Shown here: positions 8,155 to 16,396 of the stretch, piece by piece | Numbering within the stretch: the first letter of the stretch is position 1 | Layout of the letters: each line of letters opens with the position of its first letter | Notes under the pieces: generated by a model | Databases searched by the model: none | What the model saw: only the letters and a program-made list of their open reading frames with translations | What the model was told of the DNA's origin: nothing | Position numbers and translations under genes: made by a program | Source: Spirochaetales bacterium Spiro_05 | Lineage (GTDB): Bacteria; Spirochaetota; Spirochaetia; Sphaerochaetales; Sphaerochaetaceae | Assembly (NCBI GenBank): GCA_001603115.1 | Contig: LVBG01000037.1 | Location: forward strand, 1 to 48,287 | DNA: 48,287 nucleotides | Direction of reading: 5' to 3'

Positions 8155-9232
8155 AGACCTTTTCGAAACGGGGGGAGTGTGCATACGAGCAAGCCATGGA
8201 CCTCTCATCGGTGACCACACCCCCGTTCTCCTTCATCACATGGATGACCGGCTCGATCACCACGGTGGCAGGGAAACCGTCCCTATCACCGTCCATCCTC
8301 CGGATCAGCAGCTGCGCAGCAGATTCCCCCATCAGCTGCAGTGGCTGGCCGACCGCATAGTGGCAAAACTTGAGCAGCGGTGCATAGTAGAGGTAGTCGA
8401 AGGTGGCGAAGGCCAGATTCGACCGAAACTCCTTCGGAGCATGGCTCATCAGGTAGCTGGTTGCACCAATATGGACCATGTCGTTCACCATGAAGAACGT
8501 ATCAGGGCAATTCGGCATATCCAGCAGCCGCTCGGCCAGTGTATAGCCAGCTTTCTGCGTCATCCCGCCCAAGAGGATGAATTCACTCTCCACTTCAAGG
8601 TGGTGGTCTCGCATCGCATCAAGAAACCCATGCAAGCGTTCCACTGACGTATGGACATGATTGTCACCACCAAGGAAGCCGATGCGCTTCCTCCCCTCTC
8701 TGATCAGGGCGCAGGTCACATCATAAGCACCTTTTCGGTTATCGGTGAGCACCACATCGCACGCAAGATCCTCAATCTTTCGGTCGAGCATGACCAATGG
8801 GGTATGGTCCAAGGATGGAGAGCAGAAATGACTGCCGATATCACTGACAGGTATCACCAGAAGGGCATCCACATTGCGTTCAAGCAGAAGCGAGAGCTTT
8901 CGTTTCTCCTCCTCCACCGAATTCTCCGAGCTGCACAGCAGAAGTGCATACCCCAAGGGACCGAGCAGTTTCTCCAGCTGTTCCACAATCTCCGTGAAAA
9001 AGGTATTGGAAATCTCAGGTACCATGATCCCGATGCTCTTGGTCTCTTTGAGTTTGAGCGAACGGGCCACCGCATTGCGCTGGTAGTGCAGCATATTCAC
9101 CGCACTGAGAACTCTTCGTTCTGTCTCGGGGTTCACCACCCCGAGCTTGTTGAGGACCCGGCTTACCGTAGCAATGGAGACGCCTGCCAGCTTGGCGACA
9201 TCCTTGATGGTGGCGTTCTCACTCTTGCCCAT
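8147..9232 (-). CDS. LacI-family transcriptional regulator
   Basis: A 361-residue repressor. The N-terminal helix-turn-helix reads ATIKDVAKLAGVSIATVSRVLN, followed by the hinge region 'NAVARSLKLKETKSIGIMVPEI' and a periplasmic-binding-protein-like effector domain. It is the last gene of the binding protein-ATPase-permease operon, 13 bases after the permease stop. LacI regulators usually bind palindromes with a central CG, and TGTAAACGTTTACA is found before this operon (13083) and as a near copy before fucI (36156), so it probably controls both. The ATG at 9232 starts the homologous region; upstream sequence is G-rich (GGGGGT) rather than a clean Shine-Dalgarno. The inducer is unknown, with a fucose-like sugar the best guess. 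Confidence 0.88.
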   Translation of the reverse strand: MGKSENATIKDVAKLAGVSIATVSRVLNKLGVVNPETERRVLSAVNMLHYQRNAVARSLKLKETKSIGIMVPEISNTFFTEIVEQLEKLLGPLGYALLLCSSENSVEEEKRKLSLLLERNVDALLVIPVSDIGSHFCSPSLDHTPLVMLDRKIEDLACDVVLTDNRKGAYDVTCALIREGRKRIGFLGGDNHVHTSVERLHGFLDAMRDHHLEVESEFILLGGMTQKAGYTLAERLLDMPNCPDTFFMVNDMVHIGATSYLMSHAPKEFRSNLAFATFDYLYYAPLLKFCHYAVGQPLQLMGESAAQLLIRRMDGDRDGFPATVVIEPVIHVMKENGGVVTDERSMACSYAHSPRFEKVFS

Positions 9233-9245
9233 GCCTAAACCCCCA

Positions 9246-10238
9246 CTAGTTGCGTCGGGCATATTTCTTCATATCGAAGTATACCGCTACGATGATGATA
9301 AAGCCTTTGACCAGCTGTTGGTAGTAGCTGTCTACACCCAAGAAGGACATTCCGTAGTTGATCAGACCCATGGTGAACACACCAATCATCATGCCGCTTA
9401 CCGTACCGACACCACCGCTTTGCGAAACCCCACCGACGGTGACCGCGGCAATGGCATCTAGTTCCATGCCGTTGGCTGTCAGGGAGTTGGCGAGTCCCAA
9501 CCGGCTGGCAAGCAAGGTTCCTGCAATACCATAAAGCAAACCGGCATAGAAGTAAACCATCATCAGGTCACGTTCAACATTGATGCCGGATACCCGTGCA
9601 GCCTGGGAGTTGCCACCGATGGCGTAGAAGTGTGTTCCTTGGCGGGTGTGACGGAGGAAGACCCAAACGATGAACGCAGCGATGATGACGTAGATGATCA
9701 GATTGGGGACGGGGCCGACACTGCCTTGGCTGATGTTCTTGAAATTCTGATTCAGCGAGCCTACAACGGCTGCCTTGGTGTAGATCAACTGCAAGCCCTT
9801 GGCAATGGACATCGAACCGAGGGTGGCGATGAAGGGAGGAAGCTTGCCGTAGGCAATCAGATATCCGTTGAAAAGACCGAAAAGACCGCCTGCTGCCACT
9901 GCCGCAACAATCGGAACAAAGAGCGGGAAACTCTGACCTGCGTAGATGGCGGAAGAGTAGTCAGGATTCTGTGCAAAAGAGGCCGCTACACTGGCAGTAA
10001 GGCAGACAACATACCCGATTGAGAGGTCGATGCCCTTGGTGATGATGATCATACCCACCCCGAGGGCGGCAAAGGAGCGTACCGATTCGGCAATGAGCAG
10101 ATTGCGAATGCTGTTCCACTTGAGGGCATTGCCCTTTGTCAGGATCGAAAGGAGCAGAAGCAATCCCACGAAGGTTACCCAGGTCGTATATTGGCTGGCA
10201 ATCCTCTTGCCATCGCTAAGCAGTTTCTTGGTTTCCAT
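9246..10238 (-). CDS. Sugar ABC transporter permease (RbsC family)
   Basis: A 330-residue inner-membrane permease with about eight to ten hydrophobic segments. RbsC-family signatures are 'MIIITKGIDLSIGYVV' and 'AIAAVTVGGVSQSGGVGTVSG'. As the only permease in its operon it probably works as a homodimer with the twin-domain ATPase upstream. The ATG at 10238 begins the homologous protein; an upstream reading frame has no family similarity. It lies between the ATPase gene (26 bases away) and the LacI regulator (13 bases). Transport of a pentose or deoxyhexose is inferred from family and neighbours only. Confidence 0.9.
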   Translation of the reverse strand: METKKLLSDGKRIASQYTTWVTFVGLLLLLSILTKGNALKWNSIRNLLIAESVRSFAALGVGMIIITKGIDLSIGYVVCLTASVAASFAQNPDYSSAIYAGQSFPLFVPIVAAVAAGGLFGLFNGYLIAYGKLPPFIATLGSMSIAKGLQLIYTKAAVVGSLNQNFKNISQGSVGPVPNLIIYVIIAAFIVWVFLRHTRQGTHFYAIGGNSQAARVSGINVERDLMMVYFYAGLLYGIAGTLLASRLGLANSLTANGMELDAIAAVTVGGVSQSGGVGTVSGMMIGVFTMGLINYGMSFLGVDSYYQQLVKGFIIIVAVYFDMKKYARRN

Positions 10239-10264
10239 GATTATTCCGATTCTCCCTCTTTTCC

Positions 10265-11767
10265 TTACATGAACTTGGTGGCAAGACGCATGATATTCTC
10301 CTGGGAGCACTCGCTCTTGTCCAGGATACCGGTACAACGCCCGGAACAAAGAACCATGACCCGATGGGACATGCCGATCAACTCAGGCATCTCCGAGGAG
10401 ACCATGATGATGGCCTTCCCCTGCTGGGCCAGCTGGCTCATGATCTGATAGATCTCAAACTTGGCACCCACATCGATGCCTCTGGTCGGTTCATCCATGA
10501 TCAGGATGTCCGGTAGTGTCATCAGCCAGCGGCTGATGATGACTTTCTGCTGATTCCCTCCCGACAAATTCTGGATCAGTGTCTCCATCGTCGGGGTCTT
10601 TGTCCGCAAAGCTTCATTGTAGCGCACCGAAGCTTGCTTCAGCTCCTTGTGCTTGAGAAGCCCCAACTTTGACAGGTACTCCCGAAGACTTGCAATGCTG
10701 GTATTGGAGGAGATGTTCATCAAAGGAAAGATCCCACTCCCTCTGCGGTCCTCGGTGATCATGCCCATCCCATGTTCGATTGCCTTTCTCGGGCTCATGG
10801 AAGAGATCTCTTCCCCCTTGAGGGAGATCTTGCCGGCACTGGTGGTACGCACCCCGAAGATGGCCTCCATCAACTCGGTTCGCTGGGCACCAACAAGACC
10901 CCCGATGCCAAGGATCTCACCCCGCCGCAATTCGAATGAGACATCCTGGAAGGAACGGGGATTGGGTGAGCAGAGGTTCTCCACTTTCAACAACACATCC
11001 CCGATTGCACTGGAGACTGCAGGAAACCGAAGGTTTGCATCCCGTCCTACCATCAGCGAGATGAGCTTGTCGTTGGTAAGTTCCTCGGTCAGGTAGGTAC
11101 CGATCATCTTGCCGTCGCGCATGACACTCACCTCATCGGCAATGGCGAAAATCTCCTCCATCTTGTGGGAGATGTAGACAATCGCCACATTCTGTTCGCA
11201 CAGTTGGCGGATGATCTTGAAGAGATGGGCAACCTCGTTGTCGGTAAGCGAGCTGGTAGGCTCGTCCATGACCACCACCTTCGAGTTGTAGGAAACCGCC
11301 TTGGCTATCTCGCAGGTCTGCTGCATGGAGATGGAAAGCGACCCGATCCTACGTTCCGGCTTGATGTCTATCTCAAGTCGCTTGAGCAGGTTCGCCGTAT
11401 CCTCGTTCATCTTCTTGTGGTCTATGATACCGAAGCTTTTCAGCGGCTCACGGCCCAGGTACAGGTTCTGCGCGACCGACCGTTCAGGAACATTGGAGAG
11501 CTCCTGGTGAATCATGGATACGCCCCGCTTGAGCGCATCATGGGAGTCCTTGAAGTGACAGACTTCCCCATTGAGCTTGATGGTCCCGCCATCTTCCTTG
11601 TAAATGCCGAACAAACACTTCATCAACGTCGACTTGCCAGCCCCATTCTCACCCATCAGGGCATGCACCGTTCCAGGCTTAACCCGTAGGGTGACATCAT
11701 CCAAGGCCCGAACTCCGGGGAATACCTTGGTGATCGATTCCATCTCCAGGGCATATGTTGCACTCAT
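10265..11767 (-). CDS. Sugar ABC transporter ATPase (RbsA family, two nucleotide-binding domains)
   Basis: A 500-residue fused ATPase. Domain 1 has the Walker A loop GENGAGKST near residue 35 and 'VVMDEPTSSL'. Domain 2 has the degenerate Walker A region 'GIGGLVGAQRTEL', the signature NLSGGNQQK and 'ILIMDEPTRGIDVGAK'. This twin layout is typical of monosaccharide importers (RbsA, XylG, MglA). The ATG at 11767 has AAGGAAGAG just upstream. The gene follows the binding-protein gene after a 93-base gap holding a strong hairpin. Confidence 0.93.
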   Translation of the reverse strand: MSATYALEMESITKVFPGVRALDDVTLRVKPGTVHALMGENGAGKSTLMKCLFGIYKEDGGTIKLNGEVCHFKDSHDALKRGVSMIHQELSNVPERSVAQNLYLGREPLKSFGIIDHKKMNEDTANLLKRLEIDIKPERRIGSLSISMQQTCEIAKAVSYNSKVVVMDEPTSSLTDNEVAHLFKIIRQLCEQNVAIVYISHKMEEIFAIADEVSVMRDGKMIGTYLTEELTNDKLISLMVGRDANLRFPAVSSAIGDVLLKVENLCSPNPRSFQDVSFELRRGEILGIGGLVGAQRTELMEAIFGVRTTSAGKISLKGEEISSMSPRKAIEHGMGMITEDRRGSGIFPLMNISSNTSIASLREYLSKLGLLKHKELKQASVRYNEALRTKTPTMETLIQNLSGGNQQKVIISRWLMTLPDILIMDEPTRGIDVGAKFEIYQIMSQLAQQGKAIIMVSSEMPELIGMSHRVMVLCSGRCTGILDKSECSQENIMRLATKFM

Positions 11768-11820
11768 AACTCTTCCTTTTCCGTTTTCCCGCAGCACGTA
11801 GCAAGACGGCATTCATGAAG

Positions 11821-11844
11821 TGTCTCCTGCCAGAGCAGGAGACA
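11821..11844 (-). other. Hairpin between binding-protein and ATPase genes
   Basis: TGTCTCCTGC (11821-11830) and GCAGGAGACA (11835-11844) form a perfect 10-bp stem with a 4-base loop. No T tract follows on the minus strand, so it is more likely an mRNA-processing or stabilising hairpin, keeping the binding-protein message abundant, than a full terminator. Confidence 0.7.
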
Positions 11845-11860
11845 CATCAACGATTTTTCC

Positions 11861-12937
11861 TTACATCAGGTCTTTGTAATTGGCCTTGGTCACAGGCTTG
11901 AAGGGAACCAGGTAGCACTGTGCAATGACTGCTGCGTCATTAGCCGGAGCCTCGCTGATCACTTCCTTGGCCGGTGCAATACCCCAAGCGGTCATGCCAT
12001 AGGCAGTTCCCTTGGTAGCCATTGCGTATGCCAACTCGAATGCGGTGCTGCTCTGTCCGACGGAGTCCTGCAGAACGGTTGCATAGAGCTTGTTCTGATC
12101 CATGGAGTTGAGAGCATCAGCAGTGGCATCAATACCGATGACCGGGAAGGTCAGGATGGTGCCATCGGAAGGATCGTTGTCGACCAGACCGTTGGTGATG
12201 AGGGACTCAACAGCGCCGAGTGCCATACCGTCGTTCTGTGCTACGACCAGATTGAACTTGCCACGATGTGCTGCAAGCCAGGTGTCCATCTTTTCCTGGG
12301 CCTTGTCCGGTGACCAGTCAGCGGTATCACGGGCGATGAAGTTCACGGTATAGCCGAGGCTCTTGAGGGTATCGATGAGGCCGGCTTCACGGCTGATCTG
12401 AGCGGGGTGACCAAGCTGGCCCTGGAGGTAGAGAATGTTCAGGACCTTGTTGGGAGCCTTGGCAGGATACTTGGTGAAGTATTCGTCGATGATCTGGGCC
12501 TGGTACTGGCCAGCAACCAATTCGGGGGAGGAAGCAAGATAGAAATCCTTTCCGACCTTCAGTGCCTCGACAGAGGGCTGGATGTTGGAGAAGGAAGCCC
12601 CGCCGCCAGCTGCCTTGATCTGCTGAGCCATCTGCTCAGTTGCGCTGGTATCCTGGGGGATGATCACGAAGTACTTGTATCCCTGGGTGATCAGGGTGTT
12701 CAGCTGGTCGAGCTGACGGGCAACGTCGCCCTGAGCATCCTGAAGGTTCAGTTCAACGCCCTTCTCTGCTGCAAGCTTGCGAAGATTGTCTGCATAATCC
12801 TTCACGAACTGTTCGTTCAGGTTGCGGATCAATGCACCGATCTTTACCGAACCACTCTTCGATTCGGAAGAGCCCTGGGCGAAGATACCCGTACATACCA
12901 GTGCGAGCACCAAGAGAATAGCCACCATTTTTTTCAT
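11861..12937 (-). CDS. Sugar ABC transporter substrate-binding protein
   Basis: A 358-residue periplasmic binding protein of the RbsB/sugar-binding type. It has an N-terminal signal sequence (MKKMVAILLVLALVCTGIFAQG); the FAQ|G pattern suggests signal peptidase I, and a weak lipobox (LVC) leaves lipidation possible. 'VKIGALIRNLNEQFVKDYADNLRKLA' begins the mature fold and 'VVAQNDGMALGAVESL' is a hinge signature. It is first in the importer operon. ATG at 12937 has AAAAGGAG upstream. The ligand cannot be read; a shared operator with fucI makes a fucose-like sugar plausible. Confidence 0.9.
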   Translation of the reverse strand: MKKMVAILLVLALVCTGIFAQGSSESKSGSVKIGALIRNLNEQFVKDYADNLRKLAAEKGVELNLQDAQGDVARQLDQLNTLITQGYKYFVIIPQDTSATEQMAQQIKAAGGGASFSNIQPSVEALKVGKDFYLASSPELVAGQYQAQIIDEYFTKYPAKAPNKVLNILYLQGQLGHPAQISREAGLIDTLKSLGYTVNFIARDTADWSPDKAQEKMDTWLAAHRGKFNLVVAQNDGMALGAVESLITNGLVDNDPSDGTILTFPVIGIDATADALNSMDQNKLYATVLQDSVGQSSTAFELAYAMATKGTAYGMTAWGIAPAKEVISEAPANDAAVIAQCYLVPFKPVTKANYKDLM

Positions 12938-13045
12938 ATGAAACTCCTTTTGTCCGTTATCCAGGATTACGCTTCCTGGCTAGCTTGTTGATCTTTCGTT
13001 CTTATGCTTTCTTGAACGATTTTCAGATTCCCCTTTGTCAAATCC

Positions 13046-13074
13046 ATATTCCCATCGGTTTTCCCATTTGTCAA
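13046..13074 (-). promoter_or_regulatory. Promoter of the first sugar importer operon
   Basis: On the minus strand TTGACA (complement of 13069-13074), a 17-base spacer and GAATAT (complement of 13046-13051) make a strong promoter. A second TTGACAAA copy follows (complement of 13034-13041), forming an 8-12 base direct repeat with the -35 region. From 12938 to 13381 no gene is present: this stretch holds promoter, operators and the left end of the insertion sequence. Confidence 0.65.
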
Positions 13075-13082
13075 CGAAAAAA

Positions 13083-13096
13083 TGTAAACGTTTACA
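13083..13096. promoter_or_regulatory. LacI-type operator 1
   Basis: TGTAAACGTTTACA is a perfect 14-bp palindrome with a central CG, as LacI-family repressors prefer. It lies nine bases upstream of the importer -35 box. Confidence 0.72.
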
Positions 13097-13159
13097 CGAT
13101 TCTTTTCAAATACTTGCTTTCAGTACAAGAATTGCTGGAAATAGAGCCTTATGGAATAC

Positions 13160-13173
13160 TGTAAACCTTTACA
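13160..13173. promoter_or_regulatory. LacI-type operator 2
   Basis: TGTAAACCTTTACA differs from operator 1 by one base. The two centres are 77 bp apart, close to seven helical turns, which suits looping by a tetramer or cooperative binding. It lies 18 bp from the insertion sequence's target duplication. Confidence 0.6.
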
Positions 13174-13181
13174 GATGACAG

Positions 13182-13202
13182 AAAAAAAGCTCTCCGAAGA
13201 GC
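13182..13202 (-). terminator. Remnant terminator of the rhaB operon, split by the insertion sequence
   Basis: On the minus strand GCTCT-TCGG-AGAGC is followed by seven T (complement of 13182-13188). The undisturbed version, joining 13182-13201 to 14941-14947, would be GGCTCTC-TTCG-GAGAGC plus T7. The target duplication and one base of the element rebuild a shorter five-pair stem. Confidence 0.68.
13192..13201. repeat. Target-site duplication, left copy
   Basis: CTCCGAAGAG; identical to 14931-14940 and directly flanking the insertion sequence. A 10-bp duplication fits the IS4 family. Confidence 0.88.
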
Positions 13203-13240
13203 AATATCATTAAGTTAAGGCTCCCGAGCAAAGTAGAAGG

Positions 13241-13282
13241 AAGCTATCAATGAAGAAACCTACGTTTCTGACTTGATAGCTT
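13241..13282. repeat. Inverted repeat in the IS left end
   Basis: AAGCTATCAA (13241-13250) and TTGATAGCTT (13273-13282) enclose a smaller stem, GAAAC-CTAC-GTTTC. It lies past the transposase stop. No T tract follows on the minus strand, so it may be a weak terminator or a structural element of the IS end. Confidence 0.55.
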
Positions 13283-13381
13283 TCATTTTCAGTCTCGAAG
13301 TTGTTATTAGGTGCATGATAATCCGAGCCTGCGAACATTTTGAATTGTGCGAGGCTTGGGTATCCACTACAATAAAGAAAG

Positions 13382-14776
13382 TCAAGCTGCTCTGTAGATG
13401 AACGGGGTAAAAGAACGGGGTTTGAGAATTCGGGAAAATACTCTTTCGTTCCTTACCGGCTGAATAGTCATCTCGAGCTCCTTGACTATTTTTTGTATCG
13501 TGATGGTCGGATCCCTTCCCGAGGCGTGTAGCCTCAAGGTCTTTGCCAGGTCGGAATAGCTGACCTTGTAGAGGAGTTTGCGGTTCTCCAGCCTGCGGAA
13601 CTGTTTCCTGGCGAAGGCGATCATCACCGATACGCACATGTTGTGGAAGATCAGCGAAAGGATTATCTCGCCGATGGCCGCAACCTTCTTCCTTGTGTTG
13701 CTGAATGACGAGCAGTCGTCATATTTCAACTGGCGGAAGGCGGTCTCCACCCCCCATCGCAGATGATACAGCTCCTTGAGGTCGGACGTTGAGAATTCCG
13801 TCTCAGGCAGATTTGTCAGCAGCACCTCATACGAGTTCTCGGAAAGCTTCAACCTGACGATCCTGAAGGAATATTCGAAATAGTCGACGGTGGGTGGGCG
13901 GCCTTTCCTAGCGCCCCCTTTAGGGTTCCTTGTTTCAGGGATGAACTCGTTGATCGAGTTGTTTGGGACATAAACATAGGCAGGATATAATCCTGGGTTC
14001 TTGAGTACTGTATAGCATCGTGTGTATTTCCTGGTGATCATGGCATCCATCAGACCGTCTTCTGCTGCCATATCCCGGTACCTTTGGCTGATGCTCCTTG
14101 AGTCGATGTCCTTTGCCCGTATGCAGAAATAGAGTCCCAGAGAGGACATCCTCATCATGAGCCTATAGCTTTCGTAGCCCCTGTCGCAGGTGATGATGCT
14201 CAGCGGGTAATCGGGGCATGCTGCAAGCCGTTCCAGCATCTGCTCGCAAGCCAGTATCTCGTTCTTCTCCCTGTGATCCTGGATGACATAGTCTAGGAAA
14301 TACCCATTGGGAACCGCGCAGAAGACATTGAGATGAAGTTGGTTGCAGACCTTCCCATTGGGGTTGTTTGAGAGGTTCACCAACGTGCTCGCGTCATCCT
14401 TGTTCGGGTGGATATTGATGTCGGAACCATCGCAGGCCACCAGCAGATACTTGTCTTTGACCAGCGTAAACTCCTCAGCGAGATCCTTGAGATGGTCGAA
14501 CAGGGCCCGGTATGCCTGTACGCCCAGCTTGTCACGTTGCTGGATGTAAGCCGATGCGGAAGGCCTGTCTGAACCGACGCCGAAGCGATGCCTCAGGTTC
14601 TCCTTCATGCAGCTTCCGGGCGAAAGCAGGCCGACCTTGACGACATCACTGAAAGATTGACGCCTGAATCGGGTGAAATCGGCTTTTGGATTGCTGAAAT
14701 ACATCCGAAAATCATCAGGGTCAAGGTCCAATCTGGAGACGGATTTGATGATTTTGTTTTCTAGATATTTCCTCAT
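13382..14776 (-). CDS. IS4-family transposase (DDE)
   Basis: A 464-residue DDE transposase. LLVACDGSDINIHP holds the first Asp, SIITCDRGYESYRLM the second, and YHLRWGVETAFRQLK matches the IS4 signature Y-(2)-R-(3)-E-(6)-K with the catalytic Glu. The ATG at 14776 gives the conserved N-terminus MRKYLENKIIKS. A TTG at 14797 would overlap the only ribosome-binding site (GGAGGT, complement of 14790-14795), so it is unlikely. That site lies in the loop of a 15-bp hairpin whose foot contains the ATG, so translation is probably damped. The reading frame is full length and should be active. Confidence 0.92.
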   Translation of the reverse strand: MRKYLENKIIKSVSRLDLDPDDFRMYFSNPKADFTRFRRQSFSDVVKVGLLSPGSCMKENLRHRFGVGSDRPSASAYIQQRDKLGVQAYRALFDHLKDLAEEFTLVKDKYLLVACDGSDINIHPNKDDASTLVNLSNNPNGKVCNQLHLNVFCAVPNGYFLDYVIQDHREKNEILACEQMLERLAACPDYPLSIITCDRGYESYRLMMRMSSLGLYFCIRAKDIDSRSISQRYRDMAAEDGLMDAMITRKYTRCYTVLKNPGLYPAYVYVPNNSINEFIPETRNPKGGARKGRPPTVDYFEYSFRIVRLKLSENSYEVLLTNLPETEFSTSDLKELYHLRWGVETAFRQLKYDDCSSFSNTRKKVAAIGEIILSLIFHNMCVSVMIAFARKQFRRLENRKLLYKVSYSDLAKTLRLHASGRDPTITIQKIVKELEMTIQPVRNERVFSRILKPRSFTPFIYRAA

Positions 14777-14810
14777 GATATAATTAATTACCTCCAATTA
14801 ATTATATCAT
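14775..14810 (-). promoter_or_regulatory. Hairpin over the transposase ribosome-binding site and start codon
   Basis: 14775-14789 and 14796-14810 are perfect 15-bp inverted repeats (ATGATATAATTAATT). The 6-base loop is GGAGGT on the minus strand, and the start codon lies in the foot of the stem. A long transcript entering from outside would fold this stem; a promoter starting inside it would give an open message. Confidence 0.75.
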
Positions 14811-14841
14811 ATTTATATTGTTTCGATACTATTAAATATAC

Positions 14842-14885
14842 AAAAAACAAGGCAACCCATAGCCGAAGCTACATATTGCCTTGTT
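14842..14885 (-). terminator. Rho-independent terminator at the upstream end of the IS
   Basis: On the minus strand AACAAGGCAA pairs with TTGCCTTGTT around a 20-base loop that contains the mini-stem TAGC-TTCG-GCTA, and six T follow. It faces transcription coming from the rhaB operon and would stop it before the transposase. Confidence 0.72.
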
Positions 14886-14930
14886 GTTTGGGTCTCACCG
14901 GAATGTCAATTCGTTAACTTAATGACATTG

Positions 14931-14940
14931 CTCCGAAGAG
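14931..14940. repeat. Target-site duplication, right copy
   Basis: CTCCGAAGAG, identical to 13192-13201. It forms part of the displaced 5' arm of the rhaB terminator on the minus strand. Confidence 0.88.
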
Positions 14941-14966
14941 AGCCTTATGCGTTGATGTCCCTACGT

Positions 14967-16394
14967 TCACGGATGGAAGACTTTCACTTGTCCTTGGCCC
15001 CTGATCTGATCGCGTCCCTCCTGCAAGCTGGCAAGCTCGCCGGTGGCCCAGGCCTGTACGACTAGATTTCCCAAGGCGGTAGCCTCCACCGGTCCTGCAT
15101 GCACCACCAAGCCGGTCTCAGTGGCTGTCCACTGATCGAGAATCTCATTCTTGCAACCACCGCCGATGATGTAGAGCGAAGAGAACTTTGTTCCCAGCAC
15201 CGATTCAAGATCGAGTATCGCTGTTGCATAGGCTTTCGCCAGGCCACGATAGATGGCAACCATGTACTCACCCTTGGAAGCAGGACGCTGAAGACCGTGC
15301 TCATCGCACCAGCTGTTGATGCGGTCGACCATGAGGTTGTCATGGGTATTCGGCTTGAGGAAGCGCTGATCGGTGGGGTCGATCCATCCGGCATAGGAGG
15401 AAGCTTCTACCGTCTCTTCATCCAAGGCCTTCCAGGCGATATCCCTGCCCTCCTCTTTTTCCCAGTGGCGTACGCACTCCTGCTGTATCCACATACCCAT
15501 GATGTTCTTGAGGAAACGGATCTTCCCACTGGCAGCCACCTCGTTGGTGAATCCACTTTGCAGGGCAAGCTCATCGATGCGCGGCTGTTCGAGTTCCACA
15601 CCCAGAAGCGACCATGTACCGCTTGAGATGTACAGCGGAGTTTCACCCGCCTCAGAGGGGACTGCGGCCACCGCACTGGCTGTATCGTGGGCTGCGGTGG
15701 CTATGACCACAACCGAGGAAGGGGCACCCACCTCGTGGGCAACCTCCACGGTCAGAGGACCGAGGGCTGTTCCGCTGTCCACAATCGGAGCAAAAAGCGA
15801 CCGATTCAGTTCAAGCTGATCGATGAGCTCCCATGCCCACGTCCCTGTCCTGGGATTGTAGAGCTGGGTCGTGGATGCATGGCTGCGCTCATTGCTCATG
15901 ATGCCGGTCAGCCAATAGGCAAGCAGATCGGGAACCGAGAGATAATGTGCTGCAGCGGCGAGCGCCTCGGGACGATCACGCTGCATCGCCCTCAGTTGGT
16001 AGAGCGTATTGAACGGTTGGAACGCAATACCGGTCTGTTCATAGATGCGCATCTTGCCACCCAACGCTTGCGAAACTTCCTCGATCAGGCCATCGGTGCG
16101 GCCGTCACGATAGTGATAGCACAGCGAGACCAGGCTGCCCTTTGCATCAGTGAGTACGTAGTCGACTCCCCAGGTATCAATCCCGATGGAGACAATCTGC
16201 TCGCTGTACTGGGCAAAGGCTTTGCGAAGCCCCACCTTGATCTCACTGAACAGGCCCTGGAGGTTCCAGTAGAACTCTCCCAGGATCTGATCGTTGTGGG
16301 TGACAAAACGGTGGACCACCTCAAAGCTGGAAAGGTCCCCAACCAGGACCCGCCCATTGGAGGCTCCCAAGTCGATGGCAATATGCTTCTTCAT
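14967..16394 (-). CDS. rhaB: Rhamnulokinase
   Basis: A 475-residue FGGY-family kinase that phosphorylates L-rhamnulose at C1 with ATP. AIDLGASNGRVLVGDL is the N-terminal phosphate loop with the catalytic-site Asp region; SIGIDTWGVDYVLTD and HYRDGRTDG are rhamnulokinase-type motifs; ATAAHDTASAVAAVP and YISSGTWSLLGVE form the ATP-binding half; IIGGGCKNEILDQWTA is the FGGY signature region. It is last in the DeoR-led operon, two bases after the dehydrogenase gene, and GGAGTAAGG precedes the ATG. It sits apart from rhaA and the aldolase. It could also accept L-fuculose or another ketose, as no fuculokinase is present here. Confidence 0.9.
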   Translation of the reverse strand: MKKHIAIDLGASNGRVLVGDLSSFEVVHRFVTHNDQILGEFYWNLQGLFSEIKVGLRKAFAQYSEQIVSIGIDTWGVDYVLTDAKGSLVSLCYHYRDGRTDGLIEEVSQALGGKMRIYEQTGIAFQPFNTLYQLRAMQRDRPEALAAAAHYLSVPDLLAYWLTGIMSNERSHASTTQLYNPRTGTWAWELIDQLELNRSLFAPIVDSGTALGPLTVEVAHEVGAPSSVVVIATAAHDTASAVAAVPSEAGETPLYISSGTWSLLGVELEQPRIDELALQSGFTNEVAASGKIRFLKNIMGMWIQQECVRHWEKEEGRDIAWKALDEETVEASSYAGWIDPTDQRFLKPNTHDNLMVDRINSWCDEHGLQRPASKGEYMVAIYRGLAKAYATAILDLESVLGTKFSSLYIIGGGCKNEILDQWTATETGLVVHAGPVEATALGNLVVQAWATGELASLQEGRDQIRGQGQVKVFHP

Positions 16395-16396
16395 CC

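Larger units (their letters stand above)
13202..14930 (-). mobile_element. IS4-family insertion sequence (1,729 bp, apparently intact)
   Basis: The ends are imperfect terminal inverted repeats: CAATATCATTAAGTTAAG at 13202 and, inverted at 14930, CAATGTCATTAAGTTAAC. The element carries one transposase gene on the minus strand and is flanked by identical 10-bp target duplications, so the insertion is recent or well preserved. Non-coding ends hold a stem (13241-13282), a start-region hairpin (14775-14810) and a terminator (14842-14885). I do not assign an IS name. Confidence 0.88.

Noticed and set aside
13083-13096. A CcpA catabolite-repression (cre) site
   Set aside because: The palindrome fits the cre consensus too, but a LacI gene in the same operon is the simpler owner; no CcpA/HPr kinase evidence is in the window.
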